Below, piece by piece: positions 15,645-25,026 of a stretch of 54,918 bases of DNA. Position 1 is the stretch's first letter, and each line of letters opens with the position of its first letter. The DNA lies in the NCBI GenBank assembly GCA_016930155.1, contig JAFGHL010000055.1, forward strand, positions 1 to 54,918. The letters run 5' to 3'. The DNA comes from Dehalococcoidia bacterium. GTDB taxonomy: Bacteria; Chloroflexota; Dehalococcoidia; GIF9; UBA5629. Below the pieces are notes generated by a model. That model was given only the letters and a program-made list of their open reading frames with translations. It was not told the origin of the DNA and ran no database searches. Both the position numbers and the translations under genes were made by a program.

Positions 15645-17200
15645 AGTTTGTTGATCAACAAGTTGACAAAGTTTCGGGGAATATTACCTGATGAACTCGC
15701 AGTGTCAAGTATCAGATGCTCGTCCGGCGCCAGCTCAGTCACCGGATCGTATTCTTTTTTTATATCTGCAAATATTTCCCAGCGTCCATCCGATACTGAT
15801 CCGGCCCGGCTCCTTTCTTCCAGCCGCTGTCTGATAATTTCATCCGGGGCGACGCATTCCACCGCCAGGAAAGCTGCGCCATATTTTACAGCCAGTTTAT
15901 GGGCTGCCATGCGGTCGGAACGCTTCATGAAAGAGGCGTCCAGGACTACGGTGCGGCCTTTTTCAAGCTGCTCGCCCGCCCTTCGGAAAAGCTCACTGTA
16001 TGTCTGTTGGGTGGATTGGTGACTATACAATCCGGTCGCAAAACCCTCGTAATGCCGCTCGGAAGGGGGGATACCGGCCAGCTCTTTTCGAATCACATCG
16101 GAAGATAACACGGAGCATCCCAAGGCCCGGCCTATGGACACAGATGAGGTGGTCTTGCCGGCGCCTATCAGTCCGGTGGTTATGATCAAGGCCGGCCTGG
16201 GAAAGGCGTACCTGTAGGCCAAATTGAAATAAAGCTGTGCTTCCTGCAGGATCGAATTCTTATCCTTTAGATACGGGTCGTCGTATTTAAAGCAGGCAAC
16301 TTTACCCCTTACATACGCCCGGTAACACTTGTAGAAATCAAGCAGGGCTTGCATCTCGCGGTCCCCGCCGGCGCTGATGTAATCTTTGACAAAAGAATCC
16401 GACAGGTCAGCCCTTCCATAGCGATCTATATCCATGGCCAGGAAGGCTATCTCGGAGGCTGTATCGCAATAGCGGAAGCGGTCGTTGAACTCAATACAGT
16501 CATAGATATATATTGTGTCGCCGAAGCATACGTGGGCTGCGTGCAGATCGCCGTGGCAATCGCGTATCTTTCCATTGGAGACCCGGCTGTTGAAAAGCGC
16601 AGTATTGCTTGAAAGGAACCGATCGTTATATTCCTTGATCAGCCGATGAAATGTTTCAGGGATAAGTGTGCCGATATACTTGAAGGTCTGATCAAAATTC
16701 TCGTCTGTATTGGTCCTAACTCCTTCCAGACTGCCATACGGGTTTATGGCGGGTCCGGTGGCTGCGCGGCTATGGAAATCAGCCATCAGTCGTGCTACCT
16801 GCCCCAGCATGGAGGGAGTTACGCCGTCCTGTGGCAGCAGCAGGTCCATCATCCTGTCCCGGGGAAGCTGTTTCATCTTTACCGCATACTCAATCACCTC
16901 GCCTTTGCCTCCGAGCCGAATTCCATCCGGTGATTCAGTGATAGGTACTACACCCAGATAGGCCGCAGGACAAAGGCGCCGGTTCAACTCCAGTTCCTGA
17001 CGACAGAAGTGCGCTCTTTTCTCAAGGGTGGTGTAATCGAGGTATCCTAGGTTGACCGGCTTTTTAGTCTTATAGACATATTCGCCTGTGAGAAATATAA
17101 AGGACATCTGGGTCTGCTGCAATTCAATAGCGGCAGGTACTTCCGGATAGGCCGATGGATTTAATAAAGCCTGAACATAGGGAGGGAATATTGACGGCAT
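15632..17200 (-). CDS. APH-like domain fused to P-loop kinase
   Basis: The 522-aa protein combines two parts. The first is an aminoglycoside-phosphotransferase-like region (about residues 1-330) with IRDCHGDLHAAHV as the catalytic loop and YIYDCIEFNDRFRYCD as the metal-binding segment. The second is a C-terminal AAA_33/zeta-type P-loop kinase domain (about 340-520) with Walker A TTGLIGAGKTT. Such fusions are widespread in environmental bacteria and annotated as bifunctional APH/ATP-binding proteins; the natural substrate is unknown and antibiotic resistance should not be assumed. It is monocistronic, between the element and the divergent lysA. Confidence 0.85.
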   Translation of the reverse strand: MPSIFPPYVQALLNPSAYPEVPAAIELQQTQMSFIFLTGEYVYKTKKPVNLGYLDYTTLEKRAHFCRQELELNRRLCPAAYLGVVPITESPDGIRLGGKGEVIEYAVKMKQLPRDRMMDLLLPQDGVTPSMLGQVARLMADFHSRAATGPAINPYGSLEGVRTNTDENFDQTFKYIGTLIPETFHRLIKEYNDRFLSSNTALFNSRVSNGKIRDCHGDLHAAHVCFGDTIYIYDCIEFNDRFRYCDTASEIAFLAMDIDRYGRADLSDSFVKDYISAGGDREMQALLDFYKCYRAYVRGKVACFKYDDPYLKDKNSILQEAQLYFNLAYRYAFPRPALIITTGLIGAGKTTSSVSIGRALGCSVLSSDVIRKELAGIPPSERHYEGFATGLYSHQSTQQTYSELFRRAGEQLEKGRTVVLDASFMKRSDRMAAHKLAVKYGAAFLAVECVAPDEIIRQRLEERSRAGSVSDGRWEIFADIKKEYDPVTELAPDEHLILDTASSSGNIPRNFVNLLINKLNAA

Positions 17201-17329
17201 AACACGTGATATTGTAGCAGTTTTACTCGTCTATTTCACCCATGATCATCATCGCGGCTGCCTGAACAGGCATCAATCAGGCCGGATAAGTTATAATTCA
17301 ACCGTTATAAAAGCACCAGCGAGAAAGAG

Positions 17330-18907
17330 ATGAAGAGTGACGAGCTGAGCCTGTTCCGGCAGCGAGTGGCCGCACTGCGCGTTAACCCTGCCGCCATCGA
17401 GTGTGTAAGGATTCACGGCATAAACAGCGGCATTATACACAATGCGAAAGCAAAGGGAGCCGCAATTCAAATTTACGCGGCCATCACCTCCAATGATGGC
17501 TATATCAACGCAGAAGGGGCAAAAAAAGGACTGGCTGCATACGGGAATTCGCTGAGAGTTGAGGCGAAGAAGCGGCCCGGACTGCATCCTGAGATTGACA
17601 GGTTGGAACTTATCGCCCGGTCAAAACAGGCCGTCAGGTGCGATATCGTACGCCGCGAGTCTGGCAAGCCGGTGCCCGAGCGTATTATGAAGGCGCTGCC
17701 TGAAGCGCTGAGAAAATACCCTACGCCCTTTTACATTTATGATGAACAGGGTATCAGGGAAACAGCCGGAGCCTACAAAAAGGCCTTTGCCTGGGTGAAG
17801 GGATACAGGAACTACTTCGCTGTAAAAGCCTGCCCCAATCCCCACATCGTAAATATTTTGAAAGGGGAGGGCTTCGGGGCCGATTGCAGTTCCCTGGCGG
17901 AGCTTGTTATTGCTGAAAGGCTGGGATTGCGAGGCGAGGACATTATGTTCACCTCCAACGATACGCCGGCTGAAGAATATGTAAAAGCAAGACAGCTCGG
18001 CGCCATTATCAACCTTGATGATACAACTCATATCGGCTACCTTGATGAGAACGCCGGGATGCCCGATCTCATCTGTTTCAGGTATAACCCCGGACCGTTG
18101 AGGAGAGGCAACGATATCATCGGCGATCCCCGTGAGGCCAAATACGGAGTAACCACCGGGCAAATTCCGGGCGCCTATGTCAAGGCTATGGAGCTGGGCG
18201 CGGAGAGGTTCGGCCTGCACACCATGGTCGTCTCCAATATGCTGGATGAACAATACCTGGAGGAAACCGCGGTGATGTTGTTCAAGCTGGCTGCTATGAT
18301 AAACCACGATACGGGTATTAAGTTCGATTTTATCAACCTGGGCGGCGGATTCGGCATTCCCTACAAACCCGAGCAGGCTGCCATCGACCTGGGCAGGGTC
18401 TCCGCCGGGATTCGCAGCGCCTATAAGAAATATATCGGGGACATGGGTTTAAGCCCGATGCGCATAGTTACAGAATGCGGCAGGGCCATCACCGGACCGC
18501 ACGGATTTCTGGTATCGAAGGTACGGCATGTAGCAAAGAAATACAAGGAATTCGTGGGATTGGACGCGTGTATGGCCAACCTGATGCGTCCCGCACTGTA
18601 TGGCGCCTATCACCATATAACTGTGCTGGGCAAAGAAAATAAGCCAAAAGACCACGTGTACGACGTGGTAGGCTCGCTTTGCGAGAACAACGACAAGTTC
18701 GCTGTGAACCGTCCGCTGCCGGCGGTTGTGCCGGGTGACGTCCTGATAATTCATGACGCGGGCGCACACGGCTATGCAATGGGCTTCCAGTATAACGGGA
18801 AGCTGCGCTGCGCGGAGTTCCTGGCCACTTCCGGGGGCAAGGTGCGTCAGATACGGCGGGCAGAAGTACTGGACGATTATCTGGGGACAATTGAGAAATG
18901 GCCGTAG
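17330..18907 (+). CDS. lysA: Diaminopimelate decarboxylase with extra N-terminal region
   Basis: Residues from about 115 onward form a PLP fold-type III decarboxylase. YFAVKACPNPHI carries the Schiff-base lysine, INLGGGFGIPY the phosphate loop, and VVGSLCENNDKF the cysteine of the partner active site. The predicted reaction is meso-diaminopimelate to lysine. At 525 aa it is about 100 residues longer than usual. The first 110 residues form a separate block (RIHGINSGIIHNAKAKGAA ... GYINAEGAKKGLAAYG) that I do not recognise. An internal ATG at 17686 would give a normal-length enzyme but lacks a ribosome site, so a fusion is favoured. Other lysine genes lie at 25-28 kb. Confidence 0.9.
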   Translation: MKSDELSLFRQRVAALRVNPAAIECVRIHGINSGIIHNAKAKGAAIQIYAAITSNDGYINAEGAKKGLAAYGNSLRVEAKKRPGLHPEIDRLELIARSKQAVRCDIVRRESGKPVPERIMKALPEALRKYPTPFYIYDEQGIRETAGAYKKAFAWVKGYRNYFAVKACPNPHIVNILKGEGFGADCSSLAELVIAERLGLRGEDIMFTSNDTPAEEYVKARQLGAIINLDDTTHIGYLDENAGMPDLICFRYNPGPLRRGNDIIGDPREAKYGVTTGQIPGAYVKAMELGAERFGLHTMVVSNMLDEQYLEETAVMLFKLAAMINHDTGIKFDFINLGGGFGIPYKPEQAAIDLGRVSAGIRSAYKKYIGDMGLSPMRIVTECGRAITGPHGFLVSKVRHVAKKYKEFVGLDACMANLMRPALYGAYHHITVLGKENKPKDHVYDVVGSLCENNDKFAVNRPLPAVVPGDVLIIHDAGAHGYAMGFQYNGKLRCAEFLATSGGKVRQIRRAEVLDDYLGTIEKWP

Positions 18908-18912
18908 GCGGT

Positions 18913-19722
18913 TTACGCCTGGCTGCCGTTGAAATTCTCGGTTGCTGCCTTATCGCCGTTTACGCTGCTGTCTCCCGCCAGCCTGTCCAACCAATCGATC
19001 GATTTGAGTTGCTTCTCCAGTAAATAGCGCACGTTGTCGCGCAGGATGCCCTTGATCTCCCTGGCCAGCTCAGCAGCGAGCTTGACCCGGCCGGCAGTGG
19101 CGATATCGCTGCGCTGCCAGAGGCGCAGTACTTTCTGCGCGTTCACAGATATAGGCCTCGCCGACATATCGGAATAGCCGCACTCCCGGCAGAGCACGCC
19201 GCCCTGTGCCGGATTAAAGTAGTTCGGTTCCGGCTGGAGTATCCTGTTGCAGTTGGCGCATTTTTGAAGCTGTGGGGTGTAACCCAGGTGACCCAGCAGG
19301 CGCAGTTCAAAGAACTGTACCATGCGTTGCCCATCCCCTGTTTCCGCCAGCCGCCTTAAAGTATCGAGAAATAATTCGAACATCTCCCGGTCCTCGACGT
19401 TCTCTTCGATAAAACTGTCTACCAGTTCCGAAAGGTAAAAGCCGCAGGACATAAGCTCAAGGCTGTCGCGCATGGGAAGGAAGATGTCCAGCGCCTGTGC
19501 CTGCGTAACGATGTCAAGGTTGCGGCCGCGCGACAGCATCAGCTGGCTGTGTGTGAGCAGCTCGACATTGCCTCCCAGTTTGCTGCCGGGCCGCATAGCT
19601 CCTTTAGCTATAGCCCTCACCTTGCCGTAGTCTGCAGTGAAGATAGTGAGAAGCCTGTCAGCTTCGCCGAATTTGTGACGCTTTATGATGATGCCGGTAG
19701 TACGGTAAACCCGCGAGGCCAT
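18913..19722 (-). CDS. recO: DNA repair protein RecO
   Basis: The 269-aa protein has an N-terminal OB fold (RTTGIIIKRHKFGEADRLLTIFT, KGAMRPGSKLGG) and the C-terminal zinc module with CANC and CREC pairs at about residues 157-182. RecO works with RecR to load RecA onto SSB-coated DNA. It lies 7 nt downstream of recR, and the gene faces lysA with only 5 bp between stops. The C-terminal tail of about 20 polar residues is unremarkable. Confidence 0.94.
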   Translation of the reverse strand: MASRVYRTTGIIIKRHKFGEADRLLTIFTADYGKVRAIAKGAMRPGSKLGGNVELLTHSQLMLSRGRNLDIVTQAQALDIFLPMRDSLELMSCGFYLSELVDSFIEENVEDREMFELFLDTLRRLAETGDGQRMVQFFELRLLGHLGYTPQLQKCANCNRILQPEPNYFNPAQGGVLCRECGYSDMSARPISVNAQKVLRLWQRSDIATAGRVKLAAELAREIKGILRDNVRYLLEKQLKSIDWLDRLAGDSSVNGDKAATENFNGSQA

Positions 19723-19729
19723 GGGTACG

Positions 19730-20344
19730 CTAACTCATCTCCTGCCGACCTTCCAGGGCGCGGCTGAGCGTGACATCATCGGCATATTCGAGGTCACCAC
19801 CGAAGGGGAGGCCCCGTGCCAGCCGGGTGACCCTGATGCCCAGGGGGGAGACCAGCCGCTGAATATACATCGAAGTGGCCTCGCCCTCTGCGTTTGGATT
19901 GGTGGCCATTATAACCTCGATGATACCACTGGAATTCAGACGATCCAGCAGTTCTCGTATATGCAGGTCCTCGGGCTTGATGCCGTCGCCGGGTGATATT
20001 ACACCGTGCAATACGTGGTAGAGGCCCCGGAACTTCTTGGTGCGCTCCAGCGGCAAGATATCGATCGGCTCCTCCACCACGCAGATCCTGGTCATGTCCC
20101 TTGTTCCGTCCGCGCATATACCGCATGGATCGGTATCCGTTATATTGAGGCAGGTGGAGCACAGCCTGAGGTTCTGTTTGACGGCAATTATGGCTTCAGC
20201 GAGGTCGCGGGTTCTTTCAGGCGGCGCCTGGAGAAGGTGATAGGCCAGGCGCTGGGCGCTCTTGGGGCCTATACCCGGGAGCTTGTTCAGCTCTTCGATG
20301 AGCCTTGATATGGGGCGGGCCGAGGGGAGGAAATCGGGATTCAA
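19730..20344 (-). CDS. recR: Recombination protein RecR
   Basis: The 204-aa protein is full length. It has the N-terminal helix-hairpin-helix LPGIGPKSAQRLAYHLL, a four-cysteine zinc finger (CSTC ... CGIC) and the Toprim domain (ICVVEEPIDILPLE ... YHVLHGVISPGDGI). The start is TTG at 20344, supported by TAGGAG 6 nt upstream; no ATG fits. It is part of the dnaX-ebfC-recR-recO cluster, a conserved replication/repair operon. Confidence 0.95.
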   Translation of the reverse strand: MNPDFLPSARPISRLIEELNKLPGIGPKSAQRLAYHLLQAPPERTRDLAEAIIAVKQNLRLCSTCLNITDTDPCGICADGTRDMTRICVVEEPIDILPLERTKKFRGLYHVLHGVISPGDGIKPEDLHIRELLDRLNSSGIIEVIMATNPNAEGEATSMYIQRLVSPLGIRVTRLARGLPFGGDLEYADDVTLSRALEGRQEMS

Positions 20345-20353
20345 ATATCGCTC

Positions 20354-20659
20354 CTACATCAACCCTGGAATCTTGAGTCCGCCTGTCAGCTTGCTCATAT
20401 TCTGTGTGGCTAATTCCTGGGATTTTTGCACCGCTTCATTGCAGGCGGCCAGCACCAGGTCCTGCAAAAAATCCACATCTTCAGGGTTGACGACCTCGGG
20501 CGATATGGTGATCGACTGAAATTGCTGATGTCCGTTTATAACTATTTTTATGGCGCCTCCGCCGGCTGTAACTTCCAAATTGGTACTGCCCAATTCCTCC
20601 TGGGCCTTGAGCATTTTGGCTTGCAATTCTTGTATCTGCCGCAGGTTAAATTGACTCAT
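20354..20659 (-). CDS. YbaB/EbfC family nucleoid-associated protein
   Basis: The 101-aa protein has the family pattern: an N-terminal helix (IQELQAKMLKAQEELG), the VTAGGGAIKIVINGHQQFQSITISPEVV strand region and a C-terminal helix ending GLKIPGLM. It is a small DNA-binding dimer. The gene sits between dnaX and recR, its nearly universal place, and its ATG overlaps the dnaX stop. Confidence 0.94.
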   Translation of the reverse strand: MSQFNLRQIQELQAKMLKAQEELGSTNLEVTAGGGAIKIVINGHQQFQSITISPEVVNPEDVDFLQDLVLAACNEAVQKSQELATQNMSKLTGGLKIPGLM

Positions 20660-22341
20660 TTTCCCTCCGTTTCAGCGTTTTCATCGACGATCCTGGCTCC
20701 CATGCTCAGGGCCGCCTCCACCAGGTGGTTACTGCTGGCCGGCTTCAGATCGGATTTTGCTCCACCCTGTTGCATTAGAATGCAGGTTACTGTATATGTG
20801 TGGCCGAAAACCTCTTTGAGCTTCTTCTCAATGATGTGCAGGTATTTGCGATTATCTATATAGCTTTTATGGAAATCATGATAGAAACCCAAAACCAGAT
20901 TGCCGCCCATGATCTCCACAGGCTCGCAGGCGTGGCGAAGGCGGGCGTCGAGGTTGCCCCCCGAACCTTCCCCGCGCATGGAATTAATAAAATCCTTCCA
21001 GTGCTCCTGTAAATACCTTAAATCATTGGGGTCATCCATTTTGAGGGGCTCCGACAGGCGGTGCTGGTCGATCGGATCGGCAGCCTGGCTATGGGGAGCG
21101 GCGGATGGAGTTGATGAATCAGCAACTTTAGGGGGCCTGCTCACCAGGCTGGCTGGCCGTGCCTGCTCGGGCGGGCGGTTGATTCTGAGCGTCGGTGCGG
21201 CGGGACGGGATGACGGCCATTCCCTGCCGGACGGCTGGTCCGTATTGGCTGACTTGTCCCTGGCATGCTGCGAGACGACGCTTTCCACGAGGGCAAGTTC
21301 GAGCGGCAGGGGCGAATAGGTGTCCATGCGCAGGTCTACGCTGCTGAAAAGCTTGATGGCATTAAGAAGGTAATCAAGAGTTGTTCCTCCAGCGATCTTT
21401 TGCATCTCTGCAAGATCGTCCGAGGTGGCGTCTATCATGTCGGAGGAGCCCGATTTGGCCAGCAGGAGTTGACGCAGGTAATCCACCAGTTCGCGGTTAA
21501 ATTGCCTCAAATCCAGGCCTTCTCCTGCAACAGCATTGATGACCTTCAGTCCTGAAGATACATCCATTGCCACAATACATCGCGCCAGTTCGCGTATGCG
21601 CAGGTCCCCGCTGATGCCCAGCATGGCCTGGGCTTGGGCCAGGCTGATTATATTACCATAGTAGGTGATGAGTTGTTCCAGTAAATTGGTCGCATCACGC
21701 AAGCTGCCTGTAGTTACCTTGGCCACCAGTTTGAGCGCCTCCGGATCTATCTCTATGCCCTCTTTTGAGCAGATATGCGCCAGGCGAGAGATGACGGCGA
21801 TGCTGGACAGACGATGGAAATCGAAGCGCTGGCAGCGGGAAGTAATGGTGGAGATTATTTTATGCGGGTCTGTTGTTGCCAGGATGAAAATAACATGCGG
21901 GGGCGGCTCTTCCAGTGTTTTGAGGAAGGCGTTGGCGCCTTCCCTGGTTATCATGTGTACCTCGTCGATGATATAGACCTTGTAACGCAGGATATTCGGA
22001 GAGTAGTTGACCCTCTCCTTGAGGTCATTCATGTCGTCTATGCCACGGTTGCTGGCCTCATCGATCTCGATGATGTCCAGCGCGCTGCCCTTATTAATGG
22101 CAAGGCAGGAATCGCAGGAGTTGCAGGGTTCGCCGTCGATGGATTCGCTGCAGTTGACGGCCTTCGCCAATATACGGGCGGTGCTTGTCTTGCCGCTGCC
22201 GCGCGGGCCGCAGAACAGGTAGGCGTGCGCGATGCGGTTGCTCTTTATTGCGTTGCGCAGTGTCTGGACGACATGCTCCTGACCGGCTACCTCACTGAAC
22301 GTTTGGGGGCGCCATTTGCGGTAAAAAACCTGGGAGGTCAT
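20656..22341 (-). CDS. dnaX: DNA polymerase III subunit gamma/tau
   Basis: The 561-aa clamp-loader ATPase starts FYRKWRPQTFSEVAGQEHVVQTL. Walker A is GPRGSGKT (residues 45-52), the zinc-binding cysteines are C64, C73, C76 and C79, and Walker B is YIIDEVH (D126, E127), followed by LATTDPHKI. A Pro/Ser-rich linker (about 370-450) leads to the tau-like C-terminal region. The open frame extends 87 nt further, but ATG 22341 matches the conserved N-terminus. There is no Shine-Dalgarno and a TATAAT lies only 9 nt upstream, so the mRNA is probably leaderless. No ribosomal frameshift signal for a gamma form was identified. Confidence 0.96.
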   Translation of the reverse strand: MTSQVFYRKWRPQTFSEVAGQEHVVQTLRNAIKSNRIAHAYLFCGPRGSGKTSTARILAKAVNCSESIDGEPCNSCDSCLAINKGSALDIIEIDEASNRGIDDMNDLKERVNYSPNILRYKVYIIDEVHMITREGANAFLKTLEEPPPHVIFILATTDPHKIISTITSRCQRFDFHRLSSIAVISRLAHICSKEGIEIDPEALKLVAKVTTGSLRDATNLLEQLITYYGNIISLAQAQAMLGISGDLRIRELARCIVAMDVSSGLKVINAVAGEGLDLRQFNRELVDYLRQLLLAKSGSSDMIDATSDDLAEMQKIAGGTTLDYLLNAIKLFSSVDLRMDTYSPLPLELALVESVVSQHARDKSANTDQPSGREWPSSRPAAPTLRINRPPEQARPASLVSRPPKVADSSTPSAAPHSQAADPIDQHRLSEPLKMDDPNDLRYLQEHWKDFINSMRGEGSGGNLDARLRHACEPVEIMGGNLVLGFYHDFHKSYIDNRKYLHIIEKKLKEVFGHTYTVTCILMQQGGAKSDLKPASSNHLVEAALSMGARIVDENAETEGK

Positions 22342-22350
22342 TGTGCAGTT

Positions 22351-22356
22351 ATTATA
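22351..22356 (-). promoter_or_regulatory. -10 element placing the dnaX transcript start at its ATG
   Basis: On the minus strand TATAAT (22356-22351) is separated from the dnaX ATG by 9 nt. With a usual 6-8 nt spacing the transcript would start 1-3 nt before the ATG. No good -35 hexamer is visible. Confidence 0.5.
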
Positions 22357-22432
22357 CCCCAACCCAGCGGCGGCTAAAACCGAGTTGACGATTGAAGCAC
22401 GCTCGGGTCGTGATGCAATGGTTGTCATGCTG

Positions 22433-22441
22433 TGCTATAAT
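22433..22441 (+). promoter_or_regulatory. Extended -10 promoter of rpsO-pnp
   Basis: TGC immediately precedes TATAAT (22436-22441), an extended -10. There is no convincing -35, as is usual for this promoter class. Transcription would start near 22448, leaving a leader of about 26 nt to the rpsO start. Confidence 0.6.
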
Positions 22442-22473
22442 TTTGCGTTATAGAGTTTTACAGGAGTAAGGCA

Positions 22474-22737
22474 TTGGACAAGGAAAAAAAGCAGGCAATA
22501 ATGAAGAGCTATGCAATAAACGAGAAAGATACGGGCTCTTCTGATGTGCAGGTGGCGGTGTTGACCGAGAGGATCAACCAGCTATCGACGCATCTGAAAG
22601 ATCATTCTCATGATCAGCATACACGTCGGTCTCTTCTCAGGCTTATCGGGAGGCGCAGGCGGCTGTTGGCTTATCTGAGCAGGGAAGACATCAACCGCTA
22701 CAGAACCCTCATCGGCAAGCTTGGATTACGCAAATAA
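22474..22737 (+). CDS. rpsO: 30S ribosomal protein S15
   Basis: The 87-aa protein is full length with the S15 core: TGSSDVQVAVLTERINQLSTHLKDH, then RRSLLRLIGRRRRLLAYLSRED. S15 binds the central domain of 16S rRNA early in assembly. The start is TTG at 22474, with AGGAG 7 nt upstream; the next ATG would remove the first helix. It is followed 21 nt later by pnp, the conserved pair in which S15 and PNPase are both autoregulated in E. coli. The short leader leaves little space for a pseudoknot of the E. coli kind. Confidence 0.96.
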   Translation: MDKEKKQAIMKSYAINEKDTGSSDVQVAVLTERINQLSTHLKDHSHDQHTRRSLLRLIGRRRRLLAYLSREDINRYRTLIGKLGLRK

Positions 22738-22758
22738 ATTGAATAGAGGGTTTTTGTA

Positions 22759-24945
22759 ATGTCCCAGAGTTTTAAGTGTAACATTGGGGGCAGGGAACTT
22801 GTCATCGAAAGCGGCAAGCTTGCTCAACAGGCAGACAGCGCTGTTGTGGTCCGTTACGGTGATACGGTCGTCCTTATCACAGCATGTATCAGTGAGGAAG
22901 TCAAAGAGAACAGCGATTTCGTCCGCCTCACCGTTGATTATGAGGAGCGGCATTACGCCGTAGGCAAGATACCCGGCAGCTTTTTAAGGCGTGAGGGGCG
23001 TCCGGGAGAGCAGGCCACGCTTGCCGCGCGCCTGTGCGATCGCTCGATACGCCCGCTCTTCCTGAAGAGTCTCCCCAACGATGTCCAGGTGGTGGTGACC
23101 GTGCTGTCCACCGATCAGGAGAACGATCCTGACGTGCTGGCTGTCATCGGCGCATCGGCCGCCCTGACAATCTCAGATATACCGTTCTACGGCCCCATTG
23201 GCGCAACCAGGGTTGGCTATATTGACGGCACGATGGTGCTTAATCCACTGCTGCCGCAGATGACTAATAGTCTGCTCGACCTGGTGGTTACCAGCAGCCG
23301 CGATAATATCGTGATGGTGGAGGCGGGGTGCAGGGAAATCGACCCCGCCATTTATATCGAGGCGCTCAGGGTTGCGCACGAGGAGAACCAGAAGCTTATA
23401 CTCCTGCAGGACGATCTAAGCAAAGCCATAGGCAAGCCCAAGTTGGAGATTGAGGGATTCAGCATCAATCCCGACCTGCTGAGCGCTATCAACTCGGATT
23501 ATGGCCAAAGGATGTCAGCTGCTTTGAATAGCGCAAATAGGGAGCAACGGCAGTCTGAATTCGATGTTATTAAAAAGGAAGCCGGCGATAAATTGAAGGA
23601 AACGTACGCAGAGACTGAGATCGGAGCTGCCATCGAGGAAGTGTTGAAAAAGACCTGCAGGGCCAAGATACTGCGGGAACAGAAGCACGTCGATGGGCGC
23701 GATATCAGAAAGATAAGGCCCCTCAGCGCTGAAGTTGCCCTGCTCCCGCGCACGCACGGATCGGGGCTGTTTTCGCGCGGGCAGACCCAGGTGCTGACCA
23801 TCACAACGCTGGGCTCACTTGGCCAGGCCAAGACGGTGGACGATCTCGGCCTGGAGGATAGCAAGCGCTTTATGCACCATTATAATTTCCCTCCCTATTC
23901 CACCGGCGAGGTCAAAAGGATGGGCTCTACGGGGAGGAGGGAGATCGGACATGGCGCACTGGCCGAGAAGGCGCTGGCCGCGGTCATACCTGACGAGAAG
24001 GATTTTGCCTATACTATCCGGCTGGTGTCCGAGGTACTCAGCTCCAACGGCAGCACATCCATGGGCAGCGTCTGTGCCTCGACCTTATCGTTGATGGATG
24101 CGGGTGTACCAATTAAGGCCCCGGTGGCGGGCATAGCCATGGGACTTGTAACGGATAAGGACAACCCGGGCAATTACGTCATCCTCACGGATATCGAGGG
24201 GATAGAAGATTTTTACGGTGATATGGACTATAAAGTCGCCGGCACCGTTAATGGTATTACGGCTATCCAGCTTGATATCAAGCTTCAAGGCGTTTCGCAT
24301 GAAGTACTGGCCAAAGCTACGCTGCAGGCCAGGGAGGCCCACCAGGTGATCCTGGATGTTCTAAAGGGTGCCATTCCCGAGGTGCGCCCTAATCTTAGCA
24401 AGTATGCGCCGCGCATGTACAAGATAACCATCGATCCGTCCAAGATCGGGGCCCTGATAGGGCCGGGTGGCAAGAACATCAAGGCCATCATCGAAGAGAC
24501 CAAGACCACTATAGAGGTGTCAAATGACGGCACCGTAGTCATCGGCTCGGCCAGTGAGGAATCGGCCCAGGCGGCTATTCGCAAGGTGGAGGGCCTCACG
24601 CAGGACGTAGAGGTGGGAGCCGTCTACACTGGCAAGGTTAGCAGGATACAGAATTTCGGCGCATTTGTGGAAGTTCTGCCCGGCAAGGAAGGGCTGGTGC
24701 ATATCAGTGAGCTTGCGGACCATCATGTAGCACGTGTAGAGGACGTTGTTAAGATCGGTGACGAGATTATGGTCAAAGTGACCGAGATCGATCGACTGGG
24801 ACGCATAAATCTTTCGCGTAAAGCAGTTTTTAACGACCAGGCCGGCGCTGCGGCTGACAAGCCGGCATCGCAGAATAGGCCTCCGGAACCGCCCAGGACA
24901 AACAGCGGGCCTCCAAGGCCGGGTATGTCTCAGCGGAGGCGATGA
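22759..24945 (+). CDS. pnp: Polynucleotide phosphorylase
   Basis: The 728-aa protein has two RNase PH domains (about 10-220 and 315-545, the second with FSRGQTQVLTITTLG and the MGSVCASTLSLMDAGVP segment). A KH domain follows (about 555-612, IGALIGPGGKNIKAI), then an S1 domain (about 620-690, GKVSRIQNFGAFVEVLPG) and a Pro-rich tail. It phosphorolytically degrades RNA from the 3' end as a trimer, often in the degradosome. After the stop, a short 6-bp hairpin at 24987-25005 precedes dapB without a T-tract, so readthrough into dapB is likely. Confidence 0.97.
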   Translation: MSQSFKCNIGGRELVIESGKLAQQADSAVVVRYGDTVVLITACISEEVKENSDFVRLTVDYEERHYAVGKIPGSFLRREGRPGEQATLAARLCDRSIRPLFLKSLPNDVQVVVTVLSTDQENDPDVLAVIGASAALTISDIPFYGPIGATRVGYIDGTMVLNPLLPQMTNSLLDLVVTSSRDNIVMVEAGCREIDPAIYIEALRVAHEENQKLILLQDDLSKAIGKPKLEIEGFSINPDLLSAINSDYGQRMSAALNSANREQRQSEFDVIKKEAGDKLKETYAETEIGAAIEEVLKKTCRAKILREQKHVDGRDIRKIRPLSAEVALLPRTHGSGLFSRGQTQVLTITTLGSLGQAKTVDDLGLEDSKRFMHHYNFPPYSTGEVKRMGSTGRREIGHGALAEKALAAVIPDEKDFAYTIRLVSEVLSSNGSTSMGSVCASTLSLMDAGVPIKAPVAGIAMGLVTDKDNPGNYVILTDIEGIEDFYGDMDYKVAGTVNGITAIQLDIKLQGVSHEVLAKATLQAREAHQVILDVLKGAIPEVRPNLSKYAPRMYKITIDPSKIGALIGPGGKNIKAIIEETKTTIEVSNDGTVVIGSASEESAQAAIRKVEGLTQDVEVGAVYTGKVSRIQNFGAFVEVLPGKEGLVHISELADHHVARVEDVVKIGDEIMVKVTEIDRLGRINLSRKAVFNDQAGAAADKPASQNRPPEPPRTNSGPPRPGMSQRRR

Positions 24946-25026
24946 GCCGAGAAGCCATCCCCGCAAGGCCTGGCTGAGTCCATATCGGCCGCGGCCTGAG
25001 CGGCCTAAAAGGCAGAGGATAGTGAG

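Noticed and set aside
15632-17200. Calling the APH-like fusion an antibiotic resistance gene
   Set aside because: The APH fold is shared by many kinases, and this fusion family has no proven resistance role.
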